64,000 bases of DNA. Origin: Welwitschia mirabilis. Lineage: Eukaryota; Gnetophyta; Gnetopsida; Welwitschiales. The stretch covers positions 202,090,122 to 202,154,121 of the forward strand of contig JBOZIK010000001.1 in NCBI GenBank assembly GCA_051453625.1, read 5' to 3'. The position numbers were made by a program, and so were the translations under genes. The notes under the pieces are model-generated. The model had not been told where the DNA came from and did not search any database. It was given only the letters and a program-made list of their open reading frames with translations. How positions within the stretch are numbered: the first letter of the stretch is position 1; each line of letters begins with the position of its first letter. Positions 1-13,062 of this stretch are shown here, piece after piece.

Positions 1-173
1 AAGAAAGAAACTTATGTTTTTATTTTTCATACCTTACCTAACATTTTATACTAGAATTTGATGTTATTTACTCTAGGATAAATTTAAAAGATCCTAGAAA
101 ATGCGAAATTCTACTCTTTAAAGTCTAATTTAAAGACATACATATGATATATATTTAAAAAAATAAAAATGTT

Positions 174-174
174 T

Positions 175-229
<55 letters not shown>

Positions 230-232
230 AGT

Positions 233-296
<64 letters not shown>
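174..296. repeat. Compound dinucleotide microsatellite (TG)n-(GA)n
   Basis: About 54 bases of TG/GT repeat run directly into about 70 bases of GA repeat with one interruption. Both strands are open across it, giving low-complexity Cys-Val, Arg-Glu, Ser-Leu and Thr-His peptides, which are not genes. The tract is nearly pure inside very decayed DNA, so it is probably young or still changing length. Confidence 0.97.
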
Positions 297-299
<3 letters not shown>

Positions 300-300
300 A

Positions 301-1886
301 ATATGTTAAAAACCCTTATACAATGAAATTTTACTCTGCAGAAGATACATGCCATATATGTAGAAGACCCTTATAGAATGTAGTTTTTACTATGGAAAAC
401 ATGTATACTTTAGGTGTTTAAGGCCTCCATTTTTTCATGGCCTTATTATGAGGATGATACATGGTAACATTTTTTTCTATCCATCACTCATGCAAATGAG
501 ATAACTAATGTGAAAATGCATTGATTACACTATTTTTAAAAACTCAGAACCTATGAAAACTGATATCTATTATGGGGGATGATCAATGGTACATGAACAT
601 ACAAATATAAACATTCATATGAGTAGTATTTAATTCAGATATAGAAAAGTTTTAGTTTACCATGTTTGGGTTCTAATTATATATTGATTTAAATTTGCTA
701 TATAAGATATATTTATAATTAATATCTAATGATTTATTCATTAATGAAAAAGTTGAATATCAAAAGTTTGTATATGTGTGAAAGAGTTGGATGTGAGTTT
801 AGCAAAACCATTTTCTTTGGGGCAAAAAACATTTCTTTTATGTTAGTAATGCATCTATAGGGTGATGTAATAAAATAATAATAATAAATTACATTTCATA
901 TATATTAGGAATAAAGTTAAATATTATCATAATTAGTTTAAAGCATGAGTTAAAATAAATAATTAAAATGTAAAGTTACCTATGTTTATTATATCAACTA
1001 AGTGGCCACTCTATTTTTCTTTATTTTAAATTTTAATAAAATAAAATTGATTACCTAATAAATAAATTTAATTAGGAGTCATACTTAATTAATAACCTTA
1101 TGAGTAACATATTGTCATGATTTGGATTCAACACATGAAGTTAGATATATCATTAACTGTTGTGTTGAGTCTTATAATATAGGGGTAACTACTAGTTAAA
1201 GACTTTAATGAAAATCGTAAGATAAAACCTTAGGTAAAAAAGAAAATGTTAGAAATAAAATGTTATGTCATTTCAAAACTTACAATTACCATATATTTTC
1301 CTAAGTTTAAATTTACTTTCTAGAATTCTAATTCCTAATACAAAGTCAAGTTTTTAAAAATGTAATACACTAAGAAATACAAATTTAAAATTTAGATTTA
1401 CTTCATATTATTAAGAGTCTTAATTGTTTATTTTAAAAAATTTAAGTAAAGTTTAAAATCTATTATTTTACCTATCAAAATAAAGCCTAAAACCTATATT
1501 ATGCATGAAATATACCTATTCCATAATTAAACTCTCATCATGCTAGATTATATTAAACTTGGTAAAGTCATATCTACCTCATCTAACTAGCACTCCCATT
1601 AAAACTACTAATGCCATCTATTTCTCTTAAAGTATCATTACCAAAAATGAAAATTTCTAGTATATTTGGAGATTTTATTATAAAGGGGACGATAGCATGA
1701 TAAATTATTAAATTAAATGCATATTAAGAAGTTAAATTTGAGATTTTGAAGGTAATTATTGAAACATATAGATTTGAAAAATATTTTATTAAATGAGAAT
1801 AATTTCAAGATTAAATCATTTTATTTTTAATTGTTCACAAGATTATTCACAGTGATAATCTTGTAATAATAATTGATGATCTGTGA
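301..1886. other. AT-rich spacer, no recognisable gene
   Basis: No open frame of useful length and no retroelement motif on either strand. The stretch is A/T runs with scattered short repeats and ends at a 10-base N gap (1887-1896). It is probably very old repeat-derived DNA, but no sequence feature shows this. Confidence 0.6.
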
Positions 1887-1896
1887 NNNNNNNNNN
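1887..1896. other. Assembly gap (10 N)
   Basis: Ten N bases. A second gap of the same size lies at 18537-18546. The fixed size suggests a placeholder of unknown true length. Confidence 0.99.
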
Positions 1897-4680
1897 TAGA
1901 TATATTATAACATGACGCAATTCTGATAGACAATTATCACTAAGCAATAGATTTACAATTAAGTCAAATTCAAAACTATTATCATTTGATGAGAAGAAGG
2001 AATAAATAATGAAATAATATTATCACTAGGTAATGAATCAATGATAAGAAAGATCTAAGAAAAAATGCTTAGAGCACATTATAGCTTGGTAACAGACATG
2101 ATGATAAGACAAATCTATGTATTAGTAAGTAATAAAAAAACTAATAAAATTTGGGTTACAAAGATAATGTACAATAACACTACAATAATAATTATTGTGG
2201 ACATATTACATATTAATAAAATAGTGACAATAAGGACTATCACCTTTTGATAGACCTTATCACATAATTTACTTATTAATTTATTGCATTATGATAAGGA
2301 ATATATATGGTCATTAGTTAAATATGGAAAGTATTACTAACAATCGAAATTTTAACTACTTATAATATTGTTACAACAAAAATTAAAGATTTATTATGTG
2401 CTAGGGATGAAAAATGGGCTTTGTAATAAGAAATTTCAAGAAAATGATAAGAAATTAAATAATAGAGATATTATCAAATCAATTTCCATTTCAAATACTT
2501 CCTAATAATATCTAGTTTGAGATGGATTTTTCTATAAGTTAACTAAAAGTCCCTAATGCTTTTTGTAACTATGTTTTTCTCTTTAATAAAGATTATTTTT
2601 AGTGATTTTTTAATACATATTTAATTTTGTTTAATGATATGTACTTTATTTAAGGATTTCTTATGAGATGCTATGAAAATATGCTTGAGGTAGATTCGTT
2701 AATTAAGTTTTTTTAATTGCTGTTTTATTTCAGTTTTTATTTATTTATTATACTTTAATTTGAATTCAAAAATTTTTAGTTGAATGTATTGGTTAATTTC
2801 ACTCTAATAATCATAATTTTTTTATTTGGTATTTCTCATTTCTTTGTTAGCTTTATATGCAAATAACTAATTCCATGGGTAATGTAGTTTCTAGTGTAAA
2901 TCATTGTCTTTCTTTTGTTTTGTGATATGTGCTCCATTCATGTATTCACTAGAGGACTAATCTGTGATCAATTTCATTACACTCAAAATGCATTGTCAAT
3001 AGGGTGATAAACTATTAGCATTATAGAATTAACATCATTCATTCTTTTTTCTTTTTTATGTGAGTATTTCTTTTTTGTCCTCTTTTTCATGACAATAATT
3101 AGAAATGTGAACAGTAATGTGACAATCTTCAATTTCAAAAATAAATTAAATGTAAGGAATTAAAACATCCTTACCTAGGTTAAGTAGTAAAATGTAAGTA
3201 TCTATTCTAATTAACAATAAACAACAAAAAATCAAAATAAGAGGCTTAGATCCACAATAGTGAACTTTAGTATTATATCTAATCTAGGAATTAATTCAAT
3301 TACTTTATTGAATGCAACTTCATGTCACATATCTACACCTATATTATCATTAATAAGAATCATAGAAACTCATACAAGTTCTAGGTTTCAAATAAATTAA
3401 AGTCAATTTACTACTTAAACATATTATAAGTGCACTCCTAGTACAACAAACATAGCCCTTTATTAGTGTTGTACCTTCTAGTTATCTATTGAAAAAAAAT
3501 TAAATCTTTTCATACTATACTAATGCTTGAATGTATTACAACACATAAATAGAATCATGCTAGCTGAAAACACAAGAATCAAGGGAACTATTAAAAAATA
3601 GCTACACTAAAGAAAGTCCTCCCTAAATTACAAGGTGGTTGACTGGCTTTAAGTAGAGGTTTACATCCCAATATATTAAAAGAAGAGTTTTTAACTAATT
3701 GTTGACTGATGTTTTTAAGGAGTTAACTACTTGACATGTTTCCATCTATTTGTAATTAAATATCAACTAGACATGAACTGAGATCACCTAACTTAAGATT
3801 TAACTTATACTCAACATGGAATTGACTAACATCCACTCTATTATAGCTATAGGTAATAATTAAAGATCAAAATATAACTACTTATAGTGTATTAAAAGGC
3901 TAAAAAAATATTTTACACCTTTTAAAAGTTATATTTCTTTGGAATGATGATCTTAAATATCTATATTACTCTTAGTATAGTATGTAAACTATTGTAGTAA
4001 TTAAAAAATTTTTCATCCATGATGTGAGAGCTCAAATTATGACATCAACCCATTTTATATTCTCTCTCTTGAATTTCTATCATTGTTGCACTTTTCAACA
4101 CTACACTATGAGATAATTATATTAGATTAGAGGTTAATAATTGCTACAAACTCTCAATTACAATATTTAAGACTACTAGAAAATATCATGAAACTGTCAT
4201 CAAAGATAATCAAAATAAAGAAAATGGACTTGTTTTCCTCATATTATTATTTCATTGTTTACTTTATCTAGTTTAATTAGTATGCATTTTATCTTCTTCT
4301 TCTTCTTATTATTAAGTGGATTAGCATATTATCAATTCATAATCTAATTAGCACTATCTTAATTAATTAATAAAGTTTAATATCCTAAACTTTAGTTAAA
4401 TAATCAAATTCTAAAAATTACCTTACCTCTTTTATTTACCCCTCTTCTCTAGGATAATTAGTCCTAATAATTATAATCAATTATAATCTTATCTTTCCAA
4501 CACAACAACTTCCTTTAAATAAAATTATTAGAGGATTTCAATTAATCCTATTTCATAACTAGGACAAATAATGATTTCATCAATCTTACAGTTAAATAAA
4601 ATTAAAAATACTCTAGTAAATCAAGTATATTTTGCAAATTTTAGAATACCAGATATAAATAGTATTCCTCAACCTAGAAA
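1897..4680. other. AT-rich spacer upstream of gypsy relic E1
   Basis: No convincing coding relic. The 61-codon frame at 2065-2250 has a low-complexity Ile/Asn/Thr composition and matches nothing I recognise. The 5' LTR and leader of E1 should lie somewhere here. I looked for a direct repeat shared with 9,760-11,630 and did not find one, so either the LTR is too diverged to see by eye or it is missing. Confidence 0.5.
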
Positions 4681-4689
4681 AACATTAGA

Positions 4690-5700
4690 GGATCTTAACA
4701 CTTAACATGAACAAAGCTATGATGGATTTTTAGTCCCTATAACTAGACCCTAAAGTTTGAAATGTATAGTTCTTATCCTCATTTAATGGTGCTAATGGTA
4801 TAAGTACTAATAATACATTTAATTGAATTTGGAAATATGATGGGACTTTTAGCATCCTCAACTACTGATGAAATCAAAATAATTACCTTTATAACTACTT
4901 TTAATGATAAAGCTAACTTTTGATTATAAACTTTAAAATACCTAATTAGATGTTGGGAAAAATTTAAGAATGCCTTTATGATAAAGTTCCTTTTTGATTA
5001 TAGATCATATAGTTTGAAAAATAAATTAATGAGTTTCTAATAAAAATAAAATTAATATTTATAAGGAAACTATAAAAGGTTTTGTAGATTATATGAAAGA
5101 AAACCTCTCATGGGGTTTTAATCATATTAGTTACTTTAGATATTTATTAAAGCATTAGATAAGTATCTAATGTAGCATGTAGTTATGTAAGATAACATGT
5201 AGACTTGCAACAAGAGCAACATACTTAATAAGACTCCTAAAGAGGATTTTAAAATTTTTGAAAAATTCATGAATCAAAGAAAGATATGGCCAATGAAACT
5301 AAGTAAACATGCAAATCTTGCATAAAAATAAGAGAAAATAGTTAAAAGTTAAATAATGATGTGAAATTTAATGAATGTAATGTCCAATCAACAATAAATA
5401 TTTACAAATTTGGCTCAAGAATAAAATATTCCACCTCTAGCATAAGTACCCCAACCAATGACTATCATACAATTAATAACATCATAAGTTCCATCAACAA
5501 ATCATTTTGTTCAACAAAATGAAACTTAGATTTACCCTAGAACTTATGAGAATATGAATACATGTGTTCTTTGTAAGTAAGTGGGATAGAACATTCAAGA
5601 CTTTGGAGCTTAATGATATGTACTAAATGCTATCAATAAAATAACAATATCATTTTAAAATAATGATTCATTAACCAATCCAACTAAAACTACTCTTCCA
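4690..5700 (+). pseudogene. E1 gag relic
   Basis: Gag forms the capsid and nucleocapsid of the cytoplasmic virus-like particle. Near 4,955 a frame reads CWEKFKNAFMIKFLF, the W-(D/E)-x-F-K-x-x-F signature of plant retrotransposon gag (PF03732 type). Near 5,230 NKTPKEDFKIFEKFMNQ corresponds to the conserved 'NKTP-EA---IE-MA-N' segment of Athila/Tat gag. Stops and frameshifts separate the segments, and no intact zinc knuckle is visible, only a possible C-x2-C remnant near 5,565. The start codon is uncertain. Confidence 0.75.
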
Positions 5701-6239
5701 CAAGAAAAATATGCAAACAACAAAGTAATACCCTGGCTAATAAATCAAAATTATCAAACAAGATATTCATATCAATCAAATAAATATTAACCTCCATACA
5801 TAGTAATGTCCTATTAAAATCATAATAATCTTAGGTTTATAAAATTCTATGAATAAAAATTCATAATACAAGAAGTGAAATAAAAAATGTATTTAATAAA
5901 ATGAAAAATTAAGAAATGTGAAAATAATTTGATGGACTTCATGAAAAATCAAAAAATAGATTTACCTTCATAAGGAGAACCTAATTATACTAATAAATCC
6001 AATGAAACCCAAGAGTAGTGAAGAATTAAACTAAAAAGACCATGGAAGTAGCAATAAATATCAAATGTTCAAGGAAGATGGATAAGACTTCAATAAAATA
6101 GAAACAAACAAATGAAAATGCAAATGAAGAAGAAACTACTAGAAGAGCACACAATTAAGAAGACATTTCTAAATAATAAAGAATATTAAAAGTGAATTAC
6201 ATTAATGATTAAAATCTTAATCAAATATTCAAACAAGTG

Positions 6240-6670
6240 GAGTTAAATATTTCTTTCGTACAAGCTATTGGAGATACAACTTTATACTCCAAGTATATTA
6301 AGAACTTTTGTTTAAAAAATAAAATCAATTTTATCTTTCTATAAGCACACTTAACAAATAACACAACTTAGATCACGAAAAAAAGTGTACTAGTATAATA
6401 CAAAAATACTAGATCATTAACCATTCTAGTGATTATACTAAAAAGAGAATGTTCTATGGTTTGTTTTATTTAGATGAAGTGTTAATATTATTCCTTTTCA
6501 TGTTTGTAAAACATTGAAATTAACAAGATTCTATGAAATGAATATAACCTTATAATTAGCATATGGTTCTCTCATAAAGATCAAAAGGAATTATTGAGAA
6601 TGTATTAATTCAAGTAAATCAAAGATTATACCATTTAGATGTTATAATGTTAGATATTACCAAGAAATGT
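6240..6670 (+). pseudogene. E1 aspartic protease relic
   Basis: This domain would cleave Gag-Pol. A frame near 6,261 reads QAIGDTTLYSKYIKNF, equivalent to the conserved 'QA---P-Y-KFLK-L' linker that precedes the protease in Athila/Tat polyproteins. It is followed by remnants of the protease fold, including the 'NIIPFHVCKTL' segment (family: NLMPYSVY--L) and 'LAYGSLIK' (family: LADRSIK). The catalytic Asp-Ser/Thr-Gly triad is not preserved in frame. Several stops are present. Confidence 0.7.
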
Positions 6671-7069
6671 TTTCTAATTATTTTGAGAAAACCTTAATGA
6701 GTAATAGTAGATGATGTAATAAATTATTGCACTAGATTAGTATAAATTAAAATTTTTAATCTTAATATAAACATGAATATCTATAATCCTTTTAAACATA
6801 AGGAGGAAGAAAAAAATGGAGAGGAATTAATATTTATAGATATAGCTACCAAATCCATCTTCATTAAAGATCCTATTCAATTAGTATTGGAAAATAAGCA
6901 TGAGAACCTTATAGAAATAGATGATCAACATTAGAAAACCAAAGAAATAAAACAGATAATAAGGAAACTCTTCCATAATATAATGATCAAGAGACCTTAG
7001 AATTAAAATAATTACCCTAACATTTAAAATATATCATCTTGAATGAGGAAAATAACAAATCCTTACTTA

Positions 7070-7990
7070 TTATCAATAGACTAGAATTGGAATAATAGCA
7101 TAAAATTACTCAACTTATTAAAAAATATGCAAGGGATTTTGTTTGGTTTCATAAAGATTTGAAAAAATGAATTTCACCTATCTTAGTAATGCATAAGATT
7201 TATCTTTAAAAAAACATGAAATTCACCTCATACTCTTAATAGTACACTACATAAGGTGGTAAGGGACAAAATTCATAAGTTATAAAAATAAATAATTTTC
7301 TATCCTATATCTTATAATGAATAGATAAGTCCAATTATCATAGTCCTCCAGAAAAAAAGGTTAATGACGTGTGTGTATTAATTTTAGAAAACTTAATGAA
7401 AAGACCAAAAAGGCCATTTTTCAATTCCATATGTTGATCAAATCCTAGGAAAACTTTATAAACATAAATATTATCTTTTCTTAGATGCATTTAATGGCTA
7501 CAACTAAATTTTCATTACTCCAAAGATCAACATAAGGTTATTTGTACATCATCTTTTGGAAAAAAATACTTGTAAGGAAATGCCATTTGATTTATAAAAC
7601 ATTTCAACTACATGTATGAAACATTTCAACTACATGTTAATAAGTTGTAATGATAATACCTTTTAACATGCTTGAAGAATTTCTTAAATTTGTCATGAAT
7701 GAAGTTTCTTCATATGGTAATCTATTTGAATAAAATCTTAAAATATTTTAAATATTATTATGATGTATAGAAAAGGATCTTAAGCCAAGCTAAAGAAAAG
7801 GAATTTCATAATTGAAATTCAAGTTTTTAAAGGTTTTGTGATTTCAAAATCTAGGATAACCATGAATCTAAAAAATATTAATGTAATAATTTCATTAGCC
7901 ATACCAAGAAATCTTAAAACTTTAAGAGGATTTCTAGGATATGCTAGATATTATTAATAGTTCATAAAAGACTTTTATAAAATTGCAAAC
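7070..7990 (+). pseudogene. E1 reverse transcriptase relic
   Basis: The domain would copy the element RNA into DNA. It begins near 7,115 with YARDFVWFHKDL, the family's 'FAW---D--GI-P' entry. Near 7,495 GYN then a stop then IFITPK matches the fingers/palm motif GYNQI-IAP. A further segment near 7,890-7,930 corresponds to 'K---I--LP-P-N-K-LR-FLG'. The active-site F/Y-x-D-D motif is not readable. A 22-bp tandem duplication at 7597-7640 sits where the FQRCM motif should be. Multiple stops and frameshifts make it non-functional. Confidence 0.8.
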
Positions 7991-8049
7991 ATTTTCATGA
8001 GTTATTAGAACATGGTAAGTCCTTCATTTAGAATTAATATTATGAAAGA

Positions 8050-8530
8050 AGCTTGGTAACTTAAAAAAAGAAGTGACTATATCACTTCTCATTAGTACAC
8101 TTAGTTGGAACCATTCTTTTCATGTAATGTGTGATGCTAGTGACATTACTATAAGTGCTGATTTAGGATAATACATATATTAAAAAACTAAAGTGATTTT
8201 ATATATTTTTAAAACTTTGAATCCTATTTCATGTAATTTATACCATTATAAAAAGATAACTACTTGTAATTACTACTACATTTGATAAATTTTGATAGTA
8301 TTTAGTGAGTTTAGAAACTTAATCTATATCAATCACTCCATTATTAAATTTCTTATAACCAAACAAATTAATAATGATTGCATTATGTGAAGGGATATTT
8401 TTGTTATAAGAATTTGATCTAAAGATATTATAAAAATGAGGATGAAAAAATCTAGTTGAAAATCATCTTTTTTGACTAGAATTACCTAAGGAATATAAAA
8501 AAGATAATACTTTCAATGAGTAGTTTTAGA
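8050..8530 (+). pseudogene. E1 RNase H relic
   Basis: At 8,129-8,167 a frame reads VCDASDITISADLG, matching the retroelement RNase H opening 'VCDASDYAIGAVLGQ' with its first catalytic Asp kept. Near 8,395-8,500 segments reading EFDLKI and NLVENHL match 'LLQEFDLEI-DKKG-EN-VADHLSR-E' at the end of the domain. Stops interrupt both. It lies directly after the RT relic, as expected for a gypsy pol. Confidence 0.78.
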
Positions 8531-8559
8531 ATTAAAAATTACTTGTAATTTAAGAAATA

Positions 8560-9760
8560 CTTTAGAGGAAATATCCTTAGTATGTTAATATTACAAATTA
8601 TATCTCTGCTTTGAAAGTTACAAAGAATTGGTTAAATTATGGTAAATTCCTTAACAAAATTGAGAGCTACATCTAGAACATATCTTTGTTATGAAAAATT
8701 CATAAAGATGGTATTGTACATAAAATTATTTCCAAATGAAAATACTTAAGATATTAAGGTTTTATCATGATAGTAACTATATAGGAAATTTCAATGGATA
8801 TAAAAGCAAGTAAAAAATTTCAAAAAATAGATTTTGTTAGTCTATATCATTTAAATATTCACAAAAGTATGTTTTCAAATGTGATCACTCTTATCAACTA
8901 AGAGAAATTTTCAAGAAATATGAAACGCTTATAAATACAATTTTATAATCTATTGCCTTTGATGCTTAGAGAACTGATTTTTTGGATCTTTTCTTAAATT
9001 AAATGGTTATTAATACATCATATTATATGTTGTTTATTTATAAAATTAGTTGAAGCTAAGAAAACCAAAATAAATGATGTTAGAGTAGTAATTGAATTCT
9101 GTCAAGAACACATATTGTGATGTTTTAATCACTTAAAAATAATGATTAATGATTAAAAAACTTATTTTATAAATTAAACTATGAGAAAATTAATAAAATC
9201 AATAGGAATCTTTCAAAAAGTTATAACTTCTTATCGCCCATAAACTAGAGGTCAAGTTGAGAATTACAATCATAAAATCAAAATAATTCTATTTAAAATA
9301 GTAGATTAAAATCCTAAGAATTAGTACAAGAAATTAAATGTTTCTTTATGGGATTATAGAACTAACTGAATAAATTCATTGAGATATACTCCTTATTAAT
9401 AAGTTTATGCAAAACAATTCTTATTTCTAAAAAGAATTTAATATAAATAATGGAATCTGATGCAAAAACTTAATACTAATGAGTAGTTAAAAAACAACTT
9501 AAATACCATGATGATTAGAAAATTAGAAGAAATAATTTCAATCTTTGAGATAAATATTTATTATACAACATAAGATTACACAAGATTTCGAAAAATTAAT
9601 CATGAAATAAAAAGAAACTTCTAAGGTTATTAAAACCAAATGGAATGAAAGTGTAATTATTAAAATCTTAACTAATAAGGGTCATATGAGAGTAAGTAAA
9701 TGACAAAAGCTATATTTTAAAAATAAGCCATAGTATCTTCATATAACTCTTGATTAATCT
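8560..9760 (+). pseudogene. E1 integrase relic
   Basis: Integrase joins the cDNA to the chromosome. Near 9,047-9,110 the frame reads LVEAKKTKINDVRVVIEF, matching the core 'KWVEA-----NDA--V--FLK'. At about 9,230-9,270 SYRP, a stop, then TRGQVENYNHKIK corresponds to 'AYHPQTNGQAE--NREIK' containing the third catalytic residue (Glu kept). LWDYRTN at about 9,350 matches 'LWAYRTAYKTPIG'. The zinc-binding HHCC part is too eroded to read. Broken by many stops. Confidence 0.82.
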
Positions 9761-10194
9761 CATGAAACTAATTTTTAATTTTTTACTTTTAATTCACTTC
9801 CATTATCTATTCCATTGTTTGGACATCTACATACTTGATTAAATAAGTGTATTCACATGTTTACTTAATAGTCCCTCTAAACAAAATTCTAAATAGTTTT
9901 TAAGTAAATAAGAATTTTCTTTAATTTACACTTAATTATATTAGTATGATTAGCAGGAAATAGTGTTTATTTTATTTAATAAATGTTTGAAATTATAAAG
10001 AGTGTGATTGATCTTATATGTATTATTTCGATGTTGGATTAATTTCATATCCTTACATCATTCAAGTAAGTCAATGATGTTCCCTTATCAACATATTTTC
10101 TTTTATCATTAGACATACTACATGAATAAAAATTGAATATAAGAAAATAAGAACCTATTATTTTGATAAAAATATGTTTAAAAAAGTTCGTAAT

Positions 10195-10330
10195 ATTCCA
10201 CTAGAAGTGCATTATGGAAAATATTTTAGAAAGAGGACTTTCACGATGTAATGTAATAGCTGTGAGAACTTCACTTAGGGGTTGTTTGTCCATGATCTAA
10301 ACTTTATCTTATAGGCCAGAGCTCCTTTGA
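10195..10330 (+). other. Conserved post-pol block, E1 copy
   Basis: A stretch of about 130 bases aligns, after reverse complementing the others, with 16612-16775, 32012-32180 and 61083-61245. Shared landmarks include an AGAGTCCTTTAATAGTGTGATAT-like core, TAGCTATGGGAACTCC-like and GGTTAGTTGGTCAT-like words, always downstream of integrase. No reading frame is conserved between copies, so a non-coding role or a lost ORF end are both possible. Confidence 0.65.
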
Positions 10331-11636
10331 TAGTGTTTGAAATATCCTCATTATGAAATAAGATAGCAATATTACTCATCCCATGCAATGTTTATTCCAT
10401 TTTTATGTACAATCCAAAACCATTATCTAGAATTTTATACTATAAAGCTTTGAAGTATTAGGTGATGACTACCTAAGGGGTGCATGCGTGAAGGAAATGA
10501 TCCACTTATTATATTATTCTTATAAATTAGTATGAAAATCCCTTATAATCATATATCTTACTAATTAATTTGTTTAATTTTAAGAAATCAATTTAGTATA
10601 AATCAAGGAAATAGTTAATTATCTAGTACATATTGAATTAATAGAATGCATGATTTGGTTTTGTTAAACATTACTATTTTTCATCATGTTAGCATGAGAT
10701 GGTAATTTATTAGTAAAATCCTTAATTCATATTAATAACCATACTTTTTTAATAATAATATTTTTCTAAATAATTAATATTAGATATAGTTCTTGATTTA
10801 TTTATTTATTTGGCCGTTTTTTCATTTAGTTATGTTAAGATGATGTTCCATTTAATTATTTACTAATGATTTACAAAATATTAGAAAAGGAGGTATAGTA
10901 TGCCATTCTTATTAGGATTGTATTTTCACCAATGTTAAATATGTGAATGCTACCTATTTACTAGACTAATAATAAATGGTTTATAATAATTCCTTCTAAA
11001 TGGATTACTTGAGTACTCCTTCAATTAATTACCTTTCTAAAGACATACTTTTGATATTATTAAAATTCATAGAAAAATATAGACGAGTTGTTATAGCTAG
11101 AGTGTGTTGAAAATGGGAAAACAATGATTTATTAAGAAGAATTTAATTTTTTACAACTTAGTTTCATAGAACATAAAGAATTCCTAGGAGCTAGTATTAA
11201 ACGCACTAGATGGAATTAAAAATCTTATGATTACAACATCATTGTGGATCTGAGTCTAGATAAACCTTAAGAGAAAGACAACTCATCCTTTTATAGTGAA
11301 TGTAGGCTTTAAATTCAAAAGTAAGAATAGGATAGACTTATTTAATAGTTATTTTAAATAAGTATATATAATTCATGATGGCACTATGCCATTATGAGTT
11401 TTTTATATTATTATCTTATTTTATTTATGAATATTTTACTTTTCTATGATCTTTTATGCACTTGAGTAATGTTACTGATTATGTATTGCTTACTAGCTTT
11501 ATGAGTCTTTATGAACTTTCTTATAGTTGAGAATCTCCATTTGTGCTTTATAATCTTACACTAAAGTAATCTTGCATACTTTTGATCATCTACTCTAATT
11601 TCCTAGTGACTTTGTATTATTTTTTTTGATGGCTTT
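10331..11636. other. Spacer between E1 and E2, possible E1 3' region
   Basis: AT-rich with no coding relic. It should hold the 3' end and 3' LTR of E1. Purine-rich tracts near 10,474 (AAGGGG) and 10,885 (AAAAGGAGG) could be polypurine tracts, but no matching 5' LTR was found, so this stays unproved. Confidence 0.4.
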
Positions 11637-13043
11637 TGTTGTGATGCATATTTGTGCAAACATTACATCCTCAAATAAATCTTAAAAATCATTAATATAT
11701 ATATATATATATTACATAATACAACATACTAATATAAATATAAGTAATCAAATGTCATAATTTCATTGAAGGTATAGATTAAAAAAAAGAATTGATTTTA
11801 AAAAGAAATACTTATGCAATCTCTAAGTAGTACAAAATAACAATGCAAAGTAATGATGCAAATAATACATTATGTAAATGGGATGCAAGTTTTATTCTAC
11901 ATGTAGCATCTATTTGATAACCAAATTAACTTATTATGGAGATCAACATTGTATAGCCTAGATTAATTAAGAAAAGCTGTCACTAGATTAAGACCAACTT
12001 AATTTATCAAGTGCATTAAACAAAATATAAAAACCATGCAAAGTTAATTTAGGAAATTAAATGCAATGCACCTAAACTAATAATGCCAGCCTTAACAAAG
12101 ATTACCCTATTAAGAAAAGCATTACTAGACAAAGACCAATCTAAGTTATCAGGTGCATCAAATAAAATATGAAAACCATATAAAGTTAATCTAAGAAATG
12201 AAATGCAGTGAATCTAAACTAAAAATGTCAATCTTAAGGAAGGTTGCCCTTATGATCTATATCATAGATGAAGCTATCACATGATAATAAGTAATATAAA
12301 ACATAAGGAATATGCATATAACAAATGATATAAAAAGGAAAATAAAGTTTTGATTAAGTCAAGCCAACATCTATGTTACAAAGCAACAACACCTTAATAA
12401 AGGATACATAGCCCAATACCAAGGAAGAAATTTCTTTACAATAATAAGGGATGAATTTCATACCCTCTGATCTCTTCTCAAGATAATTTATAGTGCCAAA
12501 AAAGATAAAATTAGAGTTGAGAGCAATGGAGGTATTTATCACACATACAAACTCTAAATACAGCAAACAGTAATAGACATAGTAAAATCCTAACATTCAT
12601 GCAAGAAGGTGCAAGACACATGGCAAAAGTTTGGTGAAGTTTGATAAAGCATTATTTTTAGATCTCATTCTGCTAATCGTCCAGATGTGATAAGAGATGA
12701 TGTCACATCATAAAGGATTTACATCGGCTACCAGATTAGTTCAAAAAGCATCCTAGTTACATATGTTCTTTCTATCATGCATACGATTGTCTAAATGATA
12801 AGGTGGATAATAAGCTTTGTAAGGATGTTTTTTGTGTTGGATTAGCTTCTTTAATTATAAGATTAATGCTTCAAATATGAAATATTGTAATTTGATTTAA
12901 ATGCTTTCAAATGCAATGGAGATTGCATGCTTTCATAATATTACCTTAGCTCTTCATCATCATTGAAACTCAGCATAAAATTGTATAATGTCTTGTAAAT
13001 TTACTTAAAATACCCTATCAAATACATATAATTTAGTAGTTCA
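11637..13043 (-). repeat. E2 3' LTR
   Basis: Aligns base for base with 23,150-24,518 with small indels. For example, the words AACAATGCAAAGTAATGATG and GATGAAGCTATCA recur at matching offsets. It starts TGTTGTGATGC on the plus strand and ends ..TTCA next to a pyrimidine-rich tract (polypurine on the minus strand). The frame at 12354-12596 lies wholly inside the LTR and is not a gene. An (AT)n run at 11694-11712 sits near its minus-strand 3' end. Confidence 0.9.
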
Positions 13044-13062
13044 ATGTAGTCTCCTACTTAGC
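13044..13062 (-). other. E2 polypurine tract
   Basis: On the minus strand the sequence reads CTAAGTAGGAGAC immediately before the 3' LTR. The related E4 copy (59306-59320) keeps the better form CTAAGCAGGGGACCA before TGTTGTG. A purine run directly upstream of a TG-starting LTR is the plus-strand primer signature of LTR retrotransposons. Confidence 0.65.

Larger units (their letters stand above)
4690..10330 (+). mobile_element. E1: decayed Ty3/gypsy (Athila/Tat-like) retrotransposon
   Basis: Gag, protease, RT, RNase H and integrase relics follow each other in canonical gypsy order on the plus strand. A non-coding block at about 10,195-10,330 is shared with the other gypsy elements of the window, which are on the minus strand. 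Every domain is broken by many stops and frame changes, mostly explained by C-to-T or G-to-A changes. LTRs, primer-binding site and target duplications were not identified, so the ends given are those of recognisable sequence, not of the element. E1 looks the most eroded gypsy copy here, hence perhaps the oldest. Confidence 0.85.

Noticed and set aside
155-376. Two overlapping open frames on opposite strands
   Set aside because: They translate a TG/GA microsatellite; low complexity and no stop only because of the repeat.
2065-2250. 61-codon plus-strand frame
   Set aside because: Ile/Asn/Thr-rich chance frame in AT-rich DNA without any recognisable motif.
10470-10910. Possible E1 polypurine tracts and 3' LTR start
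   Set aside because: No matching 5' LTR was found in 1-4,690, so no LTR can be claimed.
12354-12596. 80-codon minus-strand frame
   Set aside because: Lies wholly inside the E2 3' LTR and is not kept open in the 5' LTR copy.
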